Below are positions 53,190 through 62,263 of a stretch of 64,000 nt of DNA, piece by piece. Source of the DNA: CAYMMX01 sp964391675. Lineage in GTDB: Bacteria; Cyanobacteriota; Vampirovibrionia; Gastranaerophilales; Gastranaerophilaceae. The position numbers and the translations under genes were made by a program. Position 1 is the stretch's first letter; each line of letters opens with the position of its first letter. The notes below the pieces were generated by a model that had not been told where the DNA came from, searched no databases, and worked only from the letters and a program-made list of their open reading frames with translations. The stretch is from the NCBI GenBank assembly GCA_964391675.1, contig CAYMMX010000002.1:186001-250000 (forward strand), given 5' to 3'.

Positions 53190-54320
53190 TTACTGTTTTT
53201 TATCTTTCTCTTCTACAATTTTTACAGGAACATCAGGTATAACTTTTTGTAATCCTCCCGTTATTACCTTATCCCCTTTTTTAAGACCACTTTCTACAAT
53301 CCAGTTATTTTTGTACTGTCCTGCCGTTTTTATCATGGTTATTCTAGGTATATTTCCATCTATGGTATATACATATTTTCCTTGAGGATTTTCCATAACA
53401 GCTGTTTGAGGAACTATTGGGATTTTTTGTGTATTTGTTGAATATAAAAATACTTTTACGTATTCTCCATTTATTAATTTCCCTTTCGGATTCGGAAATG
53501 TTGCTCTCATTGTAATCGTACCTGTAGATTCATCTACACTGTTGTCATGAAAGTCTTGTATCCCTTTAAAATCATATTTCTCTCCTGTTGGAAATATTAA
53601 TTCAACATTACGTTTTGATTCTACTGAATCTATTTCAATTAATTTTAAATATTCCTTAGAATCTATTGGAAAAGTAACATAAATCGGGTCAGTACTAAAA
53701 ATAGTAGTTAAAGCTCCTACCGATTCGTTAACGTAATTCCCTACCGTAACAGTAATCATTCCTACTTGTCCATCAACAAGTGCTTTTACTTTTGTATAAC
53801 CATAATTTCTTTTTGCATCTCTTAATTCTGCTTGATACATTGCCAGTTGTCCCCTAAGAGCATCCCTGCTAGAGATAAGTTGGTCATATTCTGCTTTAGC
53901 AATATAATCTTTTTGAACTAATATTGCTCCTCTTTTAAGTTGTTTTTCTGCATAATTCAATTGAGCTTTAGTATTTGAAACATTTGCCTGTGCCTTTTGA
54001 ACATTAAAAAGCCATTCTTGAGGTTCTATTTCAAACAAAATCTGTCCTTTTTTCACATAATCGCCTTCTTTAAAATAACTTTTAGTTAAATATCCGTCTA
54101 TACGTGCAACTATGTCAACACGATGTTTTGAAAGTATTCTCCCTGGCGCTTCAATCTGTTTTAATACATCCGCTTCTTGAATTTCTCCTAAAGTTACTTG
54201 TGTTGCGGGTGCTTTTTTCATCATTATTTTTTGCATTATTTGACCATATGCTGAAAATAAAAATCTTATTCCAATTGCAATTAAAACTATTGACAAAATT
54301 ATTAGTATGTTTTTTTTCAT
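53190..54320 (-). CDS. RND efflux periplasmic adaptor (membrane fusion protein)
   Basis: HlyD/AcrA-type adaptor of 376 residues. An N-terminal anchor (MKKNILIILSIVLIAIGIRF), barrel-sandwich halves (APGRILSKHRVDIVARIDGYL, VKALVDGQVGMITVTVG), an alpha-hairpin (about 85-160) and the beta-barrel follow. The frame is open 12 codons further, but GGGGA lies five bases before ATG 54320, where the hydrophobic anchor begins. It is first gene of the pump operon. Confidence 0.93.
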   Translation of the reverse strand: MKKNILIILSIVLIAIGIRFLFSAYGQIMQKIMMKKAPATQVTLGEIQEADVLKQIEAPGRILSKHRVDIVARIDGYLTKSYFKEGDYVKKGQILFEIEPQEWLFNVQKAQANVSNTKAQLNYAEKQLKRGAILVQKDYIAKAEYDQLISSRDALRGQLAMYQAELRDAKRNYGYTKVKALVDGQVGMITVTVGNYVNESVGALTTIFSTDPIYVTFPIDSKEYLKLIEIDSVESKRNVELIFPTGEKYDFKGIQDFHDNSVDESTGTITMRATFPNPKGKLINGEYVKVFLYSTNTQKIPIVPQTAVMENPQGKYVYTIDGNIPRITMIKTAGQYKNNWIVESGLKKGDKVITGGLQKVIPDVPVKIVEEKDKKQ

Positions 54321-54360
54321 TAAATCCCCATTTTTATTTATATTTAATTTATACAAAAAT

Positions 54361-54396
54361 AGTTTAAAAGGAAGCCAAAAGGCTTCCTTTTAAACT
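54361..54396 (-). terminator. Terminator of clpC
   Basis: A 16-base perfect stem (54361-54376 with 54381-54396) around AAAA, reaching into the clpC stop codon; on the reverse strand a T-rich run follows. Confidence 0.88.
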
Positions 54397-56872
54397 ATTT
54401 TGCAACTTCTTCTTTTTTCTTTGATTTAACTTGATCAAAAATGATTTTGTTTTTTTCGTCATTCATTTTTAAAACAATAGTGTCGCCTGAAGAATATTTA
54501 TTGGTTAAAATTTCTTCTGCAAGAATATCCTCAATTTTCTTTTGAATTAATCTTCTCAGAGGTCTTGCACCATAAGCTTCAGAATATCCGTCTTGAGCAA
54601 GAAAATCTTTTACTTCATCTGTAACTTCTATTGATAATTCACGCTCTTCCAGTCTTTTAAATAAATCTTTTAACATTAAATCAACAATTTGTCTTATTTC
54701 CTCTTTTGACAAATGAGCAAATACAATTATATCATCAATTCTGTTTAAAAATTCAGGACGGAATGCTTTTTTCATTTCTTCCATTACCGTGTCTTTAAGT
54801 TTTTCATATTTATCTTTCTTTTCGTCTTGTGCTGTGCTAAATCCTAATTTAGATTGATTTGCAATCATACTTGCACCAACATTTGACGTCATAATAATTA
54901 CCGTATTTTTAAAATTAATATGGCGACCTTTTGAATCGGTTAATCTTCCGTCATCTAATATCTGAAGCATAACGTTAAATACATCAGGGTGAGCTTTTTC
55001 TATTTCATCAAATAATACAACGGAATAAGGTTTTTTACGCACTATTTCTGATAAATGACCCCCATCATCGTAACCTACGTATCCCGGAGGGGAACCGATA
55101 AGTTTTGCAGTTGAATGTTTTTCCATAAATTCTGACATATCAACTCTTATCATATTGTCTTCAGAGCCAAACATAGCTTCAGCTAACGCTTTTGCAAGTT
55201 CAGTTTTACCTACACCGGTAGGACCAGAAAATATAAAGCTTCCAATTGGCCTGTTAGGACTTTTTAGACCTACTCTTGCACGTCTTATGGCTTTTGATAT
55301 TGAAACAACCGCATCACTTTGCCCTATAACTCTTTCATGTAAGGTATCTTCAAGTTTTAATAATCTATCACTCTCGCCTTCTGTAAGTTTTGTTACCGGA
55401 ACACCTGTCATTACAGATATGACTTCTGCTATTTGCTCTGCTGTTACAGTTGGTTTATTGGCTTCATGCTCTTCTCTCCATTGGGCAGAAAGTTCTCTGA
55501 TTTTATCTTTCATTTCAGCTTCTTCATCTCTTAGTTGGGAAGCTTTTTCAAATTCCTGATTTCTTATGGCATCTTCTTTTTCTTTAATTAAAGCACGAAG
55601 CTCTTTATCAAGTTCTTTTCCTTCAGGGGAGAGAGAACTTACCTGAAGTCTTACCTTAGAACTTGCTTCATCAAGAACATCGATTGCTTTATCGGGTAAA
55701 AATCTATCAGTAATATATTTACTTGAAAGTTTTGATGCAGCTATAATAGCTTCATCTGAAATATTTAGTTTATGATGTTCTTCGTATTTAGGACGAAGCC
55801 CTTGGATTATTTGAATTGTCTCATCGATAGAAGGTTCTTCTATAATAATAGGTTGGAATCTTCTTTCTAATGCCGAGTCTTTTTCAACATATTTTCTATA
55901 TTCATCTGATGTTGTTGCTCCAATAACTTGAATTTCGCCACGAGAAAGGGCAGGTTTTAAAATATTTGCCGCATCAATGGCTCCTTCTGCTGCACCTGCA
56001 CCTATAAGTGTATGCATCTCATCAATTACCAGAATAACATTTCCGGCTTGTCGTATTTCATCCATAATTTTTTTAAGACGTTCTTCAAACTCACCTCTAT
56101 ATTTTGTTCCTGCAACCAAAAGTCCCATATCAAGTTGGATTACTTTTTTGCCATCCAGAATATCTGGGACTTCGGCATTAACTATTCTTATAGCAAGACC
56201 TTCTGCAACAGCTGTTTTACCTACACCGGGTTCTCCCAATAATACAGGGTTATTTTTAGTTCTTCTTGCAAGAATTTGAATAACACGCTCAATTTCTTTT
56301 TCTCTCCCTATAACAGGATCTAATCTTAATTCTTGGGCGGCAAGGGTTAAGTCTGTTCCAAATTCGTCAAGACTTGGGGTTTTTGCTTTACTGGATGATG
56401 CTCCTACGCCTGCCCCAGAAGATACTGTTTGAGGTTTACTTTCCCCTAACATTTTAACCACGTTGCTTCTGATTTTATTTAAATCAACGCCTAAATTTTC
56501 TAAAACTCTTGCGGCAACACCTTCACCTTCTCTAATAAGACCTAATAGAAGATGTTCTGTACCGATATAATTATGTCCAAGCTGTCTTGCTTCGTCCCAA
56601 GAAAGTTCCAAAACTCTTTTGGCACGAGGGGTAAACGGGATTTCTACCGCTACAAAACCCGAACCTCTGCCGATAATTTTTTCAACTTCTACACGGGCAT
56701 CTTTGAGATTTACTCCCATAGATTTAAGAGTTTTTGCTGCAATTCCTGTGCCTTCGCCGATAAGACCAAGTAAAACCTGTTCTGTTCCGACAAAATTGTG
56801 GCCAAGTCTTCTAGCTTCTTCTTGTGCCAACATTATCACCTTTATTGCTTTTTCCGTAAAACGTTCAAACAT
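54395..56872 (-). CDS. clpC: ATP-dependent Clp protease ATPase subunit ClpC
   Basis: AAA+ unfoldase feeding ClpP. Order: two N-terminal Clp repeats (EARRLGHNFVGTEQVLLGLI and its second copy), first ATPase with Walker A GEPGVGKTA, a UVR/coiled middle region (ALIKEKEDAIRNQEFEKASQLRDEE) that marks ClpC rather than ClpB, and second ATPase with GPTGVGKTE and the closing D2-small domain. Length 825 is typical of cyanobacterial and Gram-positive ClpC. No clpP or mcsAB genes are adjacent. It ends in a hairpin terminator. Confidence 0.97.
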   Translation of the reverse strand: MFERFTEKAIKVIMLAQEEARRLGHNFVGTEQVLLGLIGEGTGIAAKTLKSMGVNLKDARVEVEKIIGRGSGFVAVEIPFTPRAKRVLELSWDEARQLGHNYIGTEHLLLGLIREGEGVAARVLENLGVDLNKIRSNVVKMLGESKPQTVSSGAGVGASSSKAKTPSLDEFGTDLTLAAQELRLDPVIGREKEIERVIQILARRTKNNPVLLGEPGVGKTAVAEGLAIRIVNAEVPDILDGKKVIQLDMGLLVAGTKYRGEFEERLKKIMDEIRQAGNVILVIDEMHTLIGAGAAEGAIDAANILKPALSRGEIQVIGATTSDEYRKYVEKDSALERRFQPIIIEEPSIDETIQIIQGLRPKYEEHHKLNISDEAIIAASKLSSKYITDRFLPDKAIDVLDEASSKVRLQVSSLSPEGKELDKELRALIKEKEDAIRNQEFEKASQLRDEEAEMKDKIRELSAQWREEHEANKPTVTAEQIAEVISVMTGVPVTKLTEGESDRLLKLEDTLHERVIGQSDAVVSISKAIRRARVGLKSPNRPIGSFIFSGPTGVGKTELAKALAEAMFGSEDNMIRVDMSEFMEKHSTAKLIGSPPGYVGYDDGGHLSEIVRKKPYSVVLFDEIEKAHPDVFNVMLQILDDGRLTDSKGRHINFKNTVIIMTSNVGASMIANQSKLGFSTAQDEKKDKYEKLKDTVMEEMKKAFRPEFLNRIDDIIVFAHLSKEEIRQIVDLMLKDLFKRLEERELSIEVTDEVKDFLAQDGYSEAYGARPLRRLIQKKIEDILAEEILTNKYSSGDTIVLKMNDEKNKIIFDQVKSKKKEEVAK

Positions 56873-56983
56873 GTCCGCTCCTATTCTTATTATTTCTTGA
56901 TAATATCATACTTGAAAATATAAAAAAACTCAATATATTAATTAAAATTTAATATTACATACGTGCTTAAATTTATGAATAAA

Positions 56984-57010
56984 AAAACACGGATAAGAAA
57001 CCCGTGTTTT
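56984..57010 (-). terminator. Terminator of prs
   Basis: AAAACACGG (56984-56992) pairs with CCGTGTTTT (57002-57010); on the reverse strand a run of T follows. Confidence 0.85.
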
Positions 57011-57030
57011 AAATTTTTTATATAAACTAA

Positions 57031-58041
57031 TTATAATTTTATTTCTTTTTCGAATCCGAATAATGAACTTACTGATTCATCATCATGGATTCTTGATATT
57101 GCTTCGCCTAAAAGTGGAGCAACTGATAATTGCTTAATTTTTTCAGGCATTTTTGACATATCAAGAGGGATTGTATTAGTAACAATAACTTCTTTTATTA
57201 CAGAATTTGCGAGTCTTTCAACTGCAGGGCCGGAAAACACAGGGTGAGCGGCACAAACATAAACTTCTCTTGCTCCTTTTTCCATTAATAATTTTGCGGC
57301 TCCACAGATTGTTCCTGCTGTATCAATAATATCATCAAACATAATACAAACTTTGTCTTTAACATCACCTATTACGTGTGAAGCTATTGCTTCATTATGT
57401 TTATCTCTACGCTTATCTATAATCGCAAGCGAACAATCAAGTTCTTTTGCAAAGTATCTTGTTCTTGCAACTCCACCTGTATCAGGGCTTACTGCAACCA
57501 TGTTTTCAGGATTTATTTCTAAAGCTTTGATATAATCAACTAAAATAGGTGTTGCAAAAATGTGATCAACAAGAATATTAAAGAAGCCTTGAATTTGTCC
57601 TGTATGTAAATCCATTGCTAAAACTCTGTCAGTTCCTGCTGTTGTTAGAAGATCTGCAACAAGTTTAGCGGTAATAGCTTCTCTTCCTGAAGTTTTTCTG
57701 TCTTGTCTTGCATACCCATAGTATGGAATAACTGCTGTGATTGTTTTTGCACTTGCACGTTTAAAAGCATCTATTATAATAAGTAATTCCATTAAATTTT
57801 CATTTACAGGGTTGCAGAGAGGTTGAACAATAAAAACGTCATCACCTCTTACACTTTCTTGAACTTGTACATAAATTTCACCGTCTGCAAAATTTTTAAT
57901 AACCATGGGGCCTACTGTTGTGCCTAAGTAATCTGCTATTTCATGCGCAAGTTTTGAATTTGAACGACCTGCAAAAAGTTTTATGTCATGGGTTGGGTCT
58001 ATTGTTCTCTCAATATGAGGGAAAGTCATTTCTAAAACCAT
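57031..58041 (-). CDS. prs: Ribose-phosphate pyrophosphokinase
   Basis: Makes PRPP from ribose 5-phosphate and ATP for nucleotide, histidine and tryptophan synthesis. Seen: IKLFAGRSNSKLAHEIADYLG, FADGEIYVQVQESVRG, YYGYARQDRKTSGREAITAK, the PRPP loop DDIIDTAGTICGAA and DLHTGQIQGFF. The 336-residue length includes about 15 extra N-terminal residues; a second in-frame ATG at 58029 is possible. AAAGGA lies nine bases before ATG 58041. PRPP produced here would supply the his pathway of 6366-8837. Confidence 0.96.
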   Translation of the reverse strand: MVLEMTFPHIERTIDPTHDIKLFAGRSNSKLAHEIADYLGTTVGPMVIKNFADGEIYVQVQESVRGDDVFIVQPLCNPVNENLMELLIIIDAFKRASAKTITAVIPYYGYARQDRKTSGREAITAKLVADLLTTAGTDRVLAMDLHTGQIQGFFNILVDHIFATPILVDYIKALEINPENMVAVSPDTGGVARTRYFAKELDCSLAIIDKRRDKHNEAIASHVIGDVKDKVCIMFDDIIDTAGTICGAAKLLMEKGAREVYVCAAHPVFSGPAVERLANSVIKEVIVTNTIPLDMSKMPEKIKQLSVAPLLGEAISRIHDDESVSSLFGFEKEIKL

Positions 58042-58265
58042 TTAAGTTATCCTTTCAATTGAAGAGTATAAGCTTTAATATCATAACAACTAATATTATA
58101 AACTTCAAGGATAAATCGTCAAATATTAAATTTATTAAAGATAATAAATTTAAACCTTTAATATTAAAATACTTTGCATTAAAATTTATAAAAAACTTTT
58201 CTTTTATTTTTATGTATATTAATATATAATTGAAAGTGTTGGATTATAAAAAGAAGGAGATTTAC

Positions 58266-58727
58266 ATGAAAAAATATACTAAAATTGTTTTAGCATTTGC
58301 TATTTTTGTTGCAATTTCAAATAGAGCGCTTGCTGATGGAAATGCTTTTACTCCGTTGAATTTTGATGATACTCCATCTTATGCAGCGCCACAAACATCA
58401 CCAACTGTAGCAAAACCGTCAAATCCTATCTCAAATGCTATGTCTAAAATCATGCCTTCAAATAATGTACCGAAAATTGATGCAGCAACCGGTGAGATAC
58501 CTATAGGAAATGATAATATCCAAAATGCTATTCTTGAACTTGATAATGCTCAAGTAGGAATAAGAAATGATTTATTAAACTATAAAGCAAAGTACGCTGA
58601 TGTTGATGCTCAATATAAATTAATTAAAAATGAAAGAACAATGCTTCACAGACAGGTTGTTTCAATTGAAAGAAGAATAAGAAGTATTGATAAAGCAAAA
58701 GAAAAAATTAGGAAAAATATGTTGTAA
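58266..58727 (+). CDS. Exported coiled-coil protein of unknown function
   Basis: Not recognised. The real start is ATG 58266, eight bases after AAGGAG, giving 153 residues with a signal peptide (MKKYTKIVLAFAIFVAISNR, cleavage after ALA). The mature part is a proline/serine/asparagine-rich linker followed by a coiled coil (residues 90-150: NAILELDNAQVGIRNDLLNY, then a basic heptad region). It may bridge the envelope or assemble periplasmic fibres. A very strong terminator follows. Confidence 0.8.
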   Translation: MKKYTKIVLAFAIFVAISNRALADGNAFTPLNFDDTPSYAAPQTSPTVAKPSNPISNAMSKIMPSNNVPKIDAATGEIPIGNDNIQNAILELDNAQVGIRNDLLNYKAKYADVDAQYKLIKNERTMLHRQVVSIERRIRSIDKAKEKIRKNML

Positions 58728-58745
58728 TTTATAGTGATTGAAAAA

Positions 58746-58787
58746 ATAAAAAGAGCGCAAAGGGCATGCCCTTTGCGCTCTTTTTAT
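58746..58787. terminator. Perfect 42-base palindrome terminator
   Basis: Perfectly self-complementary around CATG (core AGAGCGCAAAGGGC) with A and T runs. It serves the exported-protein gene and the convergent membrane-protein operon. Confidence 0.92.
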
Positions 58788-58793
58788 TTTTTT

Positions 58794-59378
58794 TTATTTT
58801 GTTTGTTCTGTTTTTGTAAATGTATCACCGGAAGTATTTTGTTGAACTGTTTCTTTATTAGAAACAGTTTTCTTATGCGAACCCAGATTCATTATCGGGT
58901 GTACCATCTTAGTAACAAGAATTGGGCAGAGTATTGTAAGAATAACCCCTGATCCTATCATTTTAATTAGTTCCATTCCTCCTTTAGTTTTTTCTAGCTC
59001 AGTAGCTTCCTTTTCGTTAACTTTTACAAGTCCTTTTTGGAAAGAATCAAATACGTGTGAAAAATCTTTAAAACTTTTAATATCTTTTATTGCTCCAAAT
59101 TCTTTGAATTGAGGCATCTTTTTTAATAAATGGAATCCACCGTTTTGGACAATAGTTGTAATAAGTGCAAAATATGCAATCATGCTTATGCTTTGGAATA
59201 AAAATTCTTTAACGGCAGAGTATCTTTTTGCTGCAGGAGCCGCATTTTTATCCATTAATGTGAATATTGGTCTGCCTGCTGCTTTTAATGAACCTTCTGA
59301 AAGGACTTGGAAGGCTGAATCTTGTACCCACTTAGATCCTTCAGGGCTTGTTACTATATTTAATAATCCTATAGACAT
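58794..59378 (-). CDS. Uncharacterised membrane protein, paralogue of upstream gene
   Basis: Not recognised. A 194-residue protein with two to three hydrophobic segments (QSISMIAYFALITTIVQNGG near 65-85, LIKMIGSGVILTILCPILVT near 135-155) and a polar tail. A block PAAKRYSAVKEFLFQSISMIAYFALIT resembles PEQKRYTIARDRITEGLALTTYLGIT of the preceding gene, so the two are diverged relatives. Start and preceding stop overlap by one base (TAATG). Function unknown. Confidence 0.75.
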   Translation of the reverse strand: MSIGLLNIVTSPEGSKWVQDSAFQVLSEGSLKAAGRPIFTLMDKNAAPAAKRYSAVKEFLFQSISMIAYFALITTIVQNGGFHLLKKMPQFKEFGAIKDIKSFKDFSHVFDSFQKGLVKVNEKEATELEKTKGGMELIKMIGSGVILTILCPILVTKMVHPIMNLGSHKKTVSNKETVQQNTSGDTFTKTEQTK

Positions 59379-60328
59379 TATCTAACCCTCATATTTCCAA
59401 GACTGGTCATGTTATAATAATTTCTTTCGAATTTAACATTTTTGTCTTTTTGTGTATTAACTGTAGTTATTTGAGGACTTACTTTAAGTGCTTCAACAGG
59501 ACTATTTTTTTCTTGTTTATCTTTAATTTTTTTCATTATAGGTGTAATAATTAAATTGCATAACGGAGGAATTACTCCAAGGGCAAGCACCCATATGCTG
59601 ACCTGAGACATTGAAATCCTTGTATTTTTGAAAAGATTTTTGGCATCTGCTATTTCGACAGAGCCTTTTGCTGCGTTTTTAAAATCATTAATAAGAACTG
59701 AAAAACCACTAGTAATGGCTGAAACCCCTTTTTTAATAGTATTTAAAAAACCTTTATTTTCGTTAATAACATTATTATTCGATAAACTTTTAACAAAATC
59801 TGTCAAATTAAGCATTTTTTCTTCTACGGGTTTACCATTTATTTTAGAAATAATATTGTCAAGTTTTGCTGAATATTCTAAAGCTTCTTTAGAAATAGGT
59901 TTTGGATTTGAGGTTTTTTCTGTGATAAAACGCATACCGATTTCGTTCAATTTTTTCATATCAATATTTTTAAGAATATCAAGTTCTTCTTTTGTAAGCT
60001 GTTCAGCTACTTTTAACTGACCTGATTCTATATTTTTTGCTTTGTTTTTATAGTAATTTTTACAAATTGGAGCGGTTGTATATTTTTGAACGAGATGAGT
60101 TATACCTAAATATGTAGTTAAAGCAAGACCTTCAGTAATTCTATCTCTTGCAATTGTATATCTTTTTTGTTCAGGTGTTGCTTTCTTATCATTTGCGGTT
60201 GCCATAGGGATAAAAAATATTTTAAATCCAGCCAAAACCGCAGTAGCAATTTGGGATGAATTATTTGTTCCTAATATGGTCAAGGTATCTTGATGAAAGC
60301 TTTTTAACCATTTTAATATGTTTGACAT
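59378..60328 (-). CDS. Uncharacterised membrane protein
   Basis: Not recognised. A 316-residue protein: an N-terminal hydrophobic segment (QIATAVLAGFKIFFIPMA), a second near residues 70-85 (ALTTYLGITHLVQ), a long lysine-rich soluble middle with many helices, and a hydrophobic segment near 240-270 (SIWVLALGVIPPLCNLIITP). AAAGGAAAAAG precedes the ATG. It is first in a two-gene operon with its shorter relative. No family can be named; it may be specific to this lineage. Confidence 0.75.
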   Translation of the reverse strand: MSNILKWLKSFHQDTLTILGTNNSSQIATAVLAGFKIFFIPMATANDKKATPEQKRYTIARDRITEGLALTTYLGITHLVQKYTTAPICKNYYKNKAKNIESGQLKVAEQLTKEELDILKNIDMKKLNEIGMRFITEKTSNPKPISKEALEYSAKLDNIISKINGKPVEEKMLNLTDFVKSLSNNNVINENKGFLNTIKKGVSAITSGFSVLINDFKNAAKGSVEIADAKNLFKNTRISMSQVSIWVLALGVIPPLCNLIITPIMKKIKDKQEKNSPVEALKVSPQITTVNTQKDKNVKFERNYYNMTSLGNMRVR

Positions 60329-60409
60329 CTTTTTCCTTTGATATGCTATCTATACTACTGCTTATTTAAATCGCCTCAAAAAAATAATTGCCATGTTAAC
60401 AAAAAAATA

Positions 60410-60425
60410 TTAACAAAATGTTACA
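60410..60425 (+). promoter_or_regulatory. Possible HLR1-like repeat upstream of the membrane-protein operon
   Basis: TTAACA (60410-60415), four bases, GTTACA (60420-60425), 10-base period, one mismatch in the first half site. Its distance from the reverse operon start is larger than at the other sites, so the role is unsure. Confidence 0.35.
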
Positions 60426-60443
60426 TAAAAAATGGGTTATAAG

Positions 60444-61439
60444 CTAATTTCCAAAATAATTCTTTAACCCTTTATTGAGGTTATTATTTTTACAAAGTTT
60501 TTTCAACTTAGAAATGGCTCTATTTTCAATTTGCCTTATTCTCTCCCTTGAAACCCCATACTGGGAACCTATTTCGTCCAGTGTTTTTTTTGTGCCGTTG
60601 TTATCTAAACCGTATCTTAAGATTAAAACATCTCTTTCTTTAGGGCTTAGTTGACTTAGCATTTTTCTTATATCTTCAAAAAGATTTTCTTGAGAAACTC
60701 TGCTGTCAGGAGTTATTGTGCTTTCATCTACAATATAATCTCCTATTTTGGTTGAATCTTCTTTTTGGTTTGCAGGAGCTTCAATGCTGATTGTAGACTG
60801 TGAAGATTTAACCAATGCTGTTAATTTGCTTACAGATAAACCTAACCTGTAAGCAATCTCCTGTTTTGTAGGTGCACGACCTAATTCTGTGGTTAAGTCA
60901 ATCGTTGCTTTTCTTATTTTGCTTAAAGATTCAATCATATGAATCGGTAATCTAATAATTCTTGCTTTGTCAGCAATCGCTCTTGTGATTGCTTGTTGAA
61001 CCCACCATGTTGCATAAGTTGAAAATTTATAACCTTTAGTATAGTCAAATCTTTCGGCAGCTTTCATTAATCCCATATTTCCTTCCTGAATTAAATCAAG
61101 AAATGAAAGCCCTCTGCCGATATATTTTTTCGCAATACTTACTACAAGTCTTAAATTTGCGTTAACAAGAATGTTTTTTGACATCTCACAATGGTCTTCT
61201 TGTATTTTTTTTGCAATATTTAATTCTTCCTGAGAAGATAAAAGCGGAATTTTACCTATTTGCTGAAGATAAATTCTGACGGAATCATCGGTGTTAATTG
61301 AAGATAAATTTTCTTGAATTTTAGGTTCTTCTACTGATTCAAGGATATCTTCATCATCAGGTTCTATTTTTGATAAATCGATTTCATTTTCACTAATATT
61401 ATCTGAATCTATATCTAATAATTCTCTATCTTTAGCCAT
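60444..61439 (-). CDS. rpoD: RNA polymerase sigma factor, RpoD/SigA type
   Basis: Sigma-70 family factor of 331 residues. Region 1.2 (DSVRIYLQQIGKIPLLSSQEE), region 2 (LRLVVSIAKKYIGRGLSFLDLIQEGNMGLMKAAERFDY, GYKFSTYATWWVQQAITRAI), region 3 (LGRAPTKQEIAYRLG) and region 4 (LSPKERDVLILRYGLDN, LDEIGSQYGVSRERIRQIENRAI) are all complete. Region 1.1 is replaced by a short acidic N terminus, as in cyanobacterial and group 2 factors, so group 1 status is likely but not certain. It has its own TATAAT at 61471-61476 and an AGGG site. Confidence 0.93.
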   Translation of the reverse strand: MAKDRELLDIDSDNISENEIDLSKIEPDDEDILESVEEPKIQENLSSINTDDSVRIYLQQIGKIPLLSSQEELNIAKKIQEDHCEMSKNILVNANLRLVVSIAKKYIGRGLSFLDLIQEGNMGLMKAAERFDYTKGYKFSTYATWWVQQAITRAIADKARIIRLPIHMIESLSKIRKATIDLTTELGRAPTKQEIAYRLGLSVSKLTALVKSSQSTISIEAPANQKEDSTKIGDYIVDESTITPDSRVSQENLFEDIRKMLSQLSPKERDVLILRYGLDNNGTKKTLDEIGSQYGVSRERIRQIENRAISKLKKLCKNNNLNKGLKNYFGN

Positions 61440-61470
61440 TTAAAATACCCTGCTCTCTGACATAGCTCTT

Positions 61471-61476
61471 ATTATA
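61471..61476 (-). promoter_or_regulatory. -10 box of rpoD
   Basis: Reverse-strand TATAAT, overlapping the end of rlmB; the leader is about 25 bases with AGGG before the ATG. Confidence 0.5.
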
Positions 61477-62221
61477 CTACTTTTGTTGATTTTTGTCTAA
61501 CGGTCTCAAAAATTATTGCGCTTAGAGCATTTGAAACATTCAATGAATTGAATTCTTTAAGCATAGGAATTTTTACTATAAAATCTGCTTCTTTAATTAA
61601 TGATTTAGATACCCCTGTATGTTCCGCTCCCATAATTAATGCAAAGTTCATATTACAATAATTTATATTATAGTAATTATCTTTAGCAGAAGCATCCGTG
61701 GCAATTACCCACCAGTCGCTATTTTTTAACTTTTGGATTGCGCTAACCAGGCTATTGACTTTTATTATTGGAATATGGTTTATAGCTCCGGCAGATGTTT
61801 TTTCTACAATAGAATTTATTTGAACATTTCTTCTGCTTGGTATTATGATTGCACTTACTCCGGCGCAAACACAAGTTCTGACTATTGCTCCAAGATTATG
61901 AGAATCTTCTATTCCGTCAAGTATAACTAATGATGCATTTTCATGTTTTTGTTCAATAAATTCATCCAAATCTGTATATTTAATAGGAGATATTAAAGCC
62001 ATGACCCCTTGATGATTTTCATTTAGGTTTTGAAATTTTTCTTTTGCAACAAATTGGAATATAATACCTTTACTTCTTGCAATTTCTTTTATTTGGTTTA
62101 ATTTTGAATCGGAATGAATATTTTTGGAAATAAGAATTTTGTTAATCTCTCTATTTCCTGCAATAAGAGCTTCTAAAACAGCATTTTTACCATAAATTGT
62201 TTCTGATGATTCATTTTCCAT
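61472..62221 (-). CDS. rlmB: 23S rRNA 2'-O-methyltransferase (RlmB/TrmH family)
   Basis: SpoU-type knotted methyltransferase of 249 residues. An N-terminal L30e-like substrate domain (TIYGKNAVLEALIAGNREIN...HQGVMALISP) precedes the three SPOUT motifs: LDGIEDSHNLGAIVRTC, LIMGAEHTGVSKSLI and IPMLKEFNSLNVSNALSAI. This layout fits RlmB (G2251 of 23S rRNA). TATAAT at 62235-62230 leaves eight bases before the ATG and no ribosome site is seen. rpoD follows. Confidence 0.93.
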   Translation of the reverse strand: MENESSETIYGKNAVLEALIAGNREINKILISKNIHSDSKLNQIKEIARSKGIIFQFVAKEKFQNLNENHQGVMALISPIKYTDLDEFIEQKHENASLVILDGIEDSHNLGAIVRTCVCAGVSAIIIPSRRNVQINSIVEKTSAGAINHIPIIKVNSLVSAIQKLKNSDWWVIATDASAKDNYYNINYCNMNFALIMGAEHTGVSKSLIKEADFIVKIPMLKEFNSLNVSNALSAIIFETVRQKSTKVV

Positions 62222-62229
62222 ATTTGTAT

Positions 62230-62235
62230 ATTATA
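62230..62235 (-). promoter_or_regulatory. -10 box of rlmB (near-leaderless)
   Basis: Reverse-strand TATAAT, eight bases before ATG 62221; no ribosome site. Confidence 0.45.
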
Positions 62236-62263
62236 CATGAAATAAAAAGAATTACTTGCTAGT

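Noticed and set aside
55155..56900. Several forward ORFs opposite clpC
   Set aside because: Shadows of the conserved ClpC frame with serine/isoleucine-rich, low-information translations.
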